Position numbers and translations under genes: made by a program
Part shown: in pieces, positions 5,895-9,622 of the stretch
How the letters are laid out: the number at the start of each line of letters is the position of its first letter
Position numbering within the stretch: position 1 is the stretch's first letter
DNA from: Nitrospinota bacterium
GTDB taxonomy: Bacteria > Nitrospinota > Nitrospinia > JACRGO01
Direction: 5' to 3'
Length of the DNA: 9,622 bases
Assembly (NCBI GenBank): GCA_016212295.1
Contig: JACRGO010000110.1
Coordinates: forward strand, 1-9,622
The notes under the pieces: model-generated
What the model saw: the letters and a program-made list of their open reading frames with translations, nothing else
The model's database searches: none
What the model was told of the DNA's origin: nothing

Positions 5895-8174
5895 TTGAAA
5901 TTTCCCTTCCAATCCCATAAAAAAAAATCTCTTCCCACCATACCCAAAGGCTCCTGGCTTGGAAAAAAGGAGACCATCAAGGGGGAACTGGAAAAAATCG
6001 TCTTTTGCAATGAAGAGAACCACTTCACCATCGCATGTATCAGGATGGATAAAGACGAGGTGACCATCGTGGGAAATATTTACCCCGTGAGCATAGGCGA
6101 AACCCTGCAACTGACAGGGGAGTGGGTCCGGCATAAGTCCTTCGGGTTTCAATTCAAGGTGGAAACCTGGCTTGCCATTACTCCCTCCACTGCTAACGGC
6201 ATTGAAAGGTATCTTGGGTCGGGATTCATCAAGGGGATCGGCCCGGTCATGGCCAAACGCTTGGTGGCCAAATTCGGAAACGACACCCTGGACGTCATCG
6301 AGAACAGCATCGAGGATTTGCGGCGCGTGGAGGGCATCGGCGACAAGCGGCTGGAAATGATCTCCAACGCGTGGAAGGACCAACGTGAGATCAGGGACGT
6401 CATGGTTTTCCTGCAGACCCACAAGGTGAGTCCGGCTTACGCAATGAAAATTTTCAGGCAATACGGGAAGAAGTCCATTGAGGTGGTGAGGGAAAACCCT
6501 TTCCGCCTGGCAATGGAGGTGAGCGGAATCGGGTTTAAAATGGCGGACCAGATCGCCGGGAATCTGGGGATAGACCCCAAATCGCCTTGCCGCATCGAGG
6601 CCGGAATTTTTTATGCCCTGTTGGGGCAATCCGAAAAGGGACACATATATTTTCCCTATGAAATGCTTGTGGCTGAAGGGAAGAAGCTTTTGGAGGTGGA
6701 GGAAGAGCTGCTTGATCAAGCCCTTGAAAAACTTTTTCAGGACCGCAGGATAGCCATTGAGGACCTTGGGGAAGGGGATGGGAGGGTGCGGGCCGTATAT
6801 CCCATGCCGGTCTTTATCGCTGAAAAGGAAATCGCCTCCTCTCTTATAAAGCTAAGGGACCATAAAAAAAACAAGGCGGTTTCAAGCGACGAAGCCTTTG
6901 AATCCGCCATCCACGGGATGGAAAAAAAAATGGGCATCCAGTACGCCCCGGCCCAGATAGAAGCCATGAAAAAGGTATGGTCAGGCGAAAAGGCGCTGGT
7001 CATAACCGGGGGCCCTGGCACCGGCAAGACCACCATCATTAAATCCCTGCTCTCCATCTTCAAGAGGGAGGGCAAGAGAGTCCTGCTGGCCGCTCCCACT
7101 GGAAGGGCGGCCAAGAGGATGACCGAGGCCACGGGGGTGGAGGCAAAAACCATCCACCGCCTTCTGGAATATAATTTCAAGAAAGGCGGGTTCCTGCGCG
7201 GCAAGGAAATGCAATTGGAAGCGGATGTGTCGATCATTGACGAGGCATCAATGATCGACAATTTCCTCATGTTCCACTTGATCAAGGCAATTCCATCCGA
7301 GGCCACCCTGATAATCATCGGAGACGTGGACCAACTCCCATCCGTGGGACCTGGAAATGTTTTAAGGGACATCATCAGTTCAGGCGCGGTGAGCGTCGTT
7401 TTTTTAAACGAGATTTTCCGCCAGAGCCAGGTCGGCCTTATTGTCAGGAACGCGCACAGGATCAATCGCGGGGAGTTCCCGATACTCCCTGAAAAGGGTG
7501 AAAAAGAAAAGCTTGGTGATTTCTTTTTTTTCAAAAGCGATACCCCGGAGGATTCCCTTAAATGGATCATCGATCTGTGCAAGGACCGCATACCAGGCAA
7601 GTTCCCGCATATCGACAGGGAAGACATACAGGTCATCACGCCCATGAACAGAGGCATGCTGGGAGCGGCCAATTTAAACGTGGAACTGCAAGCGGCCTTG
7701 AATCCAAAGGGAAAGGAAATAACCAGGGGAGGGAGGATTTTCCGTGTGGGCGACCGGATCATGCAGATCCGCAACAACTATGATAAATTGGTTTTCAACG
7801 GCGACCTGGGCAGGGTAACCGGGATTGACCTTGAGGAGCAGGAATTGGAGACGCTCATTGACGGCGTCCGCGTTGTTTACGGCTTTGATGAGCTGGACCA
7901 ACTGGTCCTGGCCTATGCCATCACCGTGCATAAATCCCAGGGGAGCGAATACGAGGCCGTGGTACTGCCGATGGCCATGGAGCATTACATGCTGCTTCAG
8001 AGGAACCTTTTTTACACCGTGGTCACAAGGGCAAAAAAACTTGTGGTGATAGTCGGCGGCAAACAGGCCATGGGCATCGCGGTGAAAAACGACAAGATCC
8101 GTGAAAGATATACGTGGCTGGCGGAGAGGTTAAGGGTATTACAAACTTTAATCACTTCAAACTCAAAAAACTAA
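5895..8174 (+). CDS. recD2: RecD2-type ATP-dependent DNA helicase (RecD/TraA family)
   Basis: This 759-residue superfamily 1B 5'-3' DNA helicase is of the RecD-like type found outside RecBCD, involved in DNA repair and replication-fork processing. An OB-like N-terminal region (26-95) is followed by helix-hairpin-helix motifs (GIGPVMAKRL at 114-123, VEGIGDKRL at 145-153, VSGIGFKMADQIA at 209-221). The helicase motifs follow in order: I GGPGTGKTT (372-380), Ia APTGRAAKRM (400-409), II DEAS (449-452), III GDVDQLPSVGPG (476-487), IV LNEIFRQ (504-510), V VHKSQGSE (678-685) and VI YTVVTRAKK (707-715). All catalytic residues are present and the length fits the family. The longest start is TTG at 5895 with no evident ribosome binding site. 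The conserved family region begins only at about residue 27, so the first 25 residues (basic, HKKK) may be an extension or a mis-set start. The 3' end overlaps the convergent transglutaminase-like gene by 23 bp. No recB or recC is nearby, as expected for RecD2. Confidence 0.95.
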   Translation: MKFPFQSHKKKSLPTIPKGSWLGKKETIKGELEKIVFCNEENHFTIACIRMDKDEVTIVGNIYPVSIGETLQLTGEWVRHKSFGFQFKVETWLAITPSTANGIERYLGSGFIKGIGPVMAKRLVAKFGNDTLDVIENSIEDLRRVEGIGDKRLEMISNAWKDQREIRDVMVFLQTHKVSPAYAMKIFRQYGKKSIEVVRENPFRLAMEVSGIGFKMADQIAGNLGIDPKSPCRIEAGIFYALLGQSEKGHIYFPYEMLVAEGKKLLEVEEELLDQALEKLFQDRRIAIEDLGEGDGRVRAVYPMPVFIAEKEIASSLIKLRDHKKNKAVSSDEAFESAIHGMEKKMGIQYAPAQIEAMKKVWSGEKALVITGGPGTGKTTIIKSLLSIFKREGKRVLLAAPTGRAAKRMTEATGVEAKTIHRLLEYNFKKGGFLRGKEMQLEADVSIIDEASMIDNFLMFHLIKAIPSEATLIIIGDVDQLPSVGPGNVLRDIISSGAVSVVFLNEIFRQSQVGLIVRNAHRINRGEFPILPEKGEKEKLGDFFFFKSDTPEDSLKWIIDLCKDRIPGKFPHIDREDIQVITPMNRGMLGAANLNVELQAALNPKGKEITRGGRIFRVGDRIMQIRNNYDKLVFNGDLGRVTGIDLEEQELETLIDGVRVVYGFDELDQLVLAYAITVHKSQGSEYEAVVLPMAMEHYMLLQRNLFYTVVTRAKKLVVIVGGKQAMGIAVKNDKIRERYTWLAERLRVLQTLITSNSKN

Positions 8175-9198
8175 CCTTATACTTCAGTTCCTTCTGCGCG
8201 GCAAGCCATTCCAGTCCCTTGCCGTCCACTTCCGCGTAGGGATACATGAAATAGTTGAGAGGCCCTCCATTTTGGCGTGGGTTCAGATCATGGCCCCTTT
8301 CGCCTTTTCCAAGGACAATCCTGTTCTGGTCCACGGCGCCGAAGTAGTATTCACGGATGTCCTTGGCGTGGTCGAGGTCGAGTTTCTCTTCTAGCATTTT
8401 CTTCCTGACGTCGGCGGGGTCCACCGGCGTCCAGCCATATCCTGGCAAATAAAACTCTCCCCAGCAGTGGTGGCCCTTGGTCAAGTCCGAGGCGCCTGGC
8501 TCTTTTCCAAGCCTCAGGCCGAAGACCTCTCTTGCCGGGACCCCGGCGGCCCTGGCAAGGGCCACGAAAACTGAACTTAAATCGACGCACTTGCCGCTTT
8601 TTTTCGCAATGGTCACCTCCACATTGCCCAGGCCGCAGCCTTGCGCTTCAGGGTCCCTGACAGTATTTTCCACCACCCAGTCATAAACCGCCCTGGCCTT
8701 TTCCGCGATGGTCTTCTTACCCTTGGTAGCCTCCAGCGCCGCCTTTGCCACCTCGCCGTCAGTGGGGATAAGAGGCTCCGCCTTAGTGTACCTTTCCACC
8801 TCTGCGGGAATTCCGGCTTGGTTGGGAGTAAAATCCTTCCTCACCCTCTCCATGGCCGTGGCCTTGAAGGAAATGGTAAGCCGCCTTTCCTCAGCCGGGC
8901 TTTTCCATTCCGCGTAAAGCGCCATGTTGCCGTCTCCAGGTTCCTTGTAAATTCCCTGGTTGTCGTAATTGCCGGCGATCTTTATATCCCCAATGGACTG
9001 GTCCCGGTCCGAAACAGGGTAGGGGACCCATAGCCGGACGTCCTTGCTTTCCTCCGGGGCGTCGATAGTTATCGTGAATTCCACGGTCCCGCTGTTTTGG
9101 GGTCCCATGGACTCTGAAAATTTTATGCAAAAAACGGCGGAGAAAATTAAAATGAACGCAAATTTCGCCAAGAAAATCCTATAAGCGGTCGTCTTCAT
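8152..9198 (-). CDS. Exported transglutaminase-like domain protein
   Basis: This 348-residue protein has an N-terminal signal or anchor segment (basic MKTTAYR, then hydrophobic FLAKFAFILIFSAVFCI, to about residue 30), a beta-rich region (about 35-115), and a transglutaminase-like core (about 165-262). The catalytic triad is visible: Cys204 in SGKCVDLSS, His244 in KGHHCWGEFY, and Asp260 in WTPVDPADV. Bacterial members of this fold act as proteases, peptidases or crosslinking/amidase enzymes; the substrate is not predictable here. A Cys at residue 24 lies within the hydrophobic segment, but the surrounding residues (SAVFC) are an imperfect lipobox, so lipidation is uncertain. The start at 9198 is well supported by AAGGAG (9205-9210) six bases upstream. 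The gene stands alone and converges on recD2, overlapping its end by 23 bp. Confidence 0.92.
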   Translation of the reverse strand: MKTTAYRIFLAKFAFILIFSAVFCIKFSESMGPQNSGTVEFTITIDAPEESKDVRLWVPYPVSDRDQSIGDIKIAGNYDNQGIYKEPGDGNMALYAEWKSPAEERRLTISFKATAMERVRKDFTPNQAGIPAEVERYTKAEPLIPTDGEVAKAALEATKGKKTIAEKARAVYDWVVENTVRDPEAQGCGLGNVEVTIAKKSGKCVDLSSVFVALARAAGVPAREVFGLRLGKEPGASDLTKGHHCWGEFYLPGYGWTPVDPADVRKKMLEEKLDLDHAKDIREYYFGAVDQNRIVLGKGERGHDLNPRQNGGPLNYFMYPYAEVDGKGLEWLAAQKELKYKVSFLSLK

Positions 9199-9204
9199 TT
9201 TTTT

Positions 9205-9210
9205 CTCCTT
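9205..9210 (-). promoter_or_regulatory. Ribosome binding site of the transglutaminase-like gene
   Basis: AAGGAG on the minus strand, 6 bases before the ATG at 9198, in an A-rich leader. It fixes the start codon. Confidence 0.8.
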
Positions 9211-9231
9211 TTTAAAATTTTCAGTGCCTTA

Positions 9232-9261
9232 ATGTTAAGGGAACAGGCGTAACATGGTCAA
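9232..9261 (-). promoter_or_regulatory. Candidate sigma70-type promoter of the transglutaminase-like gene
   Basis: On the minus strand TTGACC (9256-9261) is separated by 18 bases from TAACAT (9232-9237), about 34 bases upstream of the start codon. The -35 box matches consensus at 5 of 6 positions and the -10 box at 4 of 6. A second possibility further upstream is a perfect TATAAT at 9482-9487 on the minus strand, which lacks a good -35 box. Confidence 0.35.
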
Positions 9262-9317
9262 ATAAGAAATTTCTATATGAAGGGGGAGGGGGGATAGCTT
9301 TTTTCTATTTTAAAAAA

Positions 9318-9430
9318 TTTCACCACAGAGAACATTGCGCGGCCTTTGGCCGCAACCAAAATTTTTTAACCACAGATTCAGTAGATGGCGCAAATTAAAT
9401 GTGGAATTATCACGCAAAGGGCGCGAAGGA
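9318..9430 (+). repeat. Dispersed repeat, copy B
   Basis: The 32 nt at 9348-9379 are identical to 2229-2260, with imperfect similarity to 9400. A perfect small palindrome GCGGCC-TTT-GGCCGC (9339-9353 region) leads into it, followed eight bases later by a run of T. The preceding CACCACAGAGAACA and the following CACGCAAAGGGCGCGAAGG are further members of the same loose repeat family seen at the left edge. This explains most of the gene-free stretch downstream of 9199. Confidence 0.7.
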
Positions 9431-9622
9431 AAAAAATAAGGAACTGAATATGTCGAAAAAAGTGTAGCATAATTTATTTTGATTATAGAGCCTACGCATA
9501 AATAAGAAAAAGTCTTTTAAATCAACAAGGTATTCTTTTTTATTGGATAAAAAAATTGTAAAAATTTCACCTTCCATGCTTATGCTCATTTACAGGCATG
9601 GCTATTTTACAGGCCGTTATGA
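9431..9622. other. AT-rich right edge, no supportable gene
   Basis: Nothing here can be called with confidence. A frame opens at ATG 9576 on the plus strand and stays open for 15 codons to the window edge, without a ribosome binding site. On the minus strand the edge reads KIAMPVNEHKHGR and then a stop, which faintly resembles the start of a NifX/NafY-type FeMo-cofactor-binding domain but is too short to assign. Confidence 0.3.

Noticed and set aside
5877-6719. 280-codon minus-strand open frame opposite the N-terminal half of recD2
   Set aside because: Shadow frame of the conserved RecD2 N-terminal and helix-hairpin-helix region.
6737-7777. 346-codon minus-strand open frame inside recD2
   Set aside because: It is antisense to conserved helicase motifs that are unambiguous on the plus strand, and it has no recognisable domain.
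9339-9366. GC hairpin GCGGCC-TTT-GGCCGC followed by T-run as an intrinsic terminator
   Set aside because: The T-run begins eight bases after the stem, no gene ends just upstream on that strand, and the sequence is part of a dispersed repeat.

Overview
The window looks like a chromosomal segment of an uncultured Gram-negative bacterium with anaerobic-type or metal/nitrogen/sulfur-type respiration. The evidence is a periplasmic 11-heme c-type cytochrome with a membrane anchor, a remnant of an outer-membrane lipoprotein-sorting (LolA-like) protein, a secreted transglutaminase-like protein, and intergenic DNA crowded with short dispersed repeats. The texture resembles Desulfobacterota, Nitrospirota or Nitrospinota genomes, but no ribosomal or taxonomic marker is present, so that placement is a guess.

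Layout. (1) 1-2243: two adjacent minus-strand genes for NAD-dependent sugar epimerase/dehydratases (extended SDR family), 57 bp apart, with short dispersed repeats at both ends. A 24-nt exact inverted repeat brackets the upstream epimerase gene. (2) 2244-4401: a stretch of about 2.1 kb with no clearly intact gene. It holds a nested palindromic MITE-like element, a decayed surface-protein gene (carboxypeptidase-regulatory-like plus FISUMP domain), a patch of repeated short motifs, a hicB antitoxin-like gene with an internal stop and no hicA, a second MITE-like palindrome, and a LolA-like gene fragment with three frameshifts. (3) 4429-8174: two plus-strand genes, an 11-heme cytochrome c whose C-terminal cytochrome b part appears to stop halfway, and a full-length RecD2-type helicase. 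(4) 8152-9198: a convergent minus-strand gene for an exported transglutaminase-like protein whose 3' end overlaps recD2 by 23 bp. (5) 9199-9622: an AT-rich intergenic region with another copy of the dispersed repeat and no supportable gene.

The intact genes do not form one pathway. The epimerase pair probably supplies nucleotide sugars for surface polysaccharide. The cytochrome is an electron-transfer protein, RecD2 serves DNA repair, and the transglutaminase-like protein acts outside the cytoplasm. I do not see a convincing new defence or mobile system. The most distinctive features are the regular four-module architecture of the cytochrome and the dense cluster of decayed genes and palindromic repeats at 2.2-4.4 kb.
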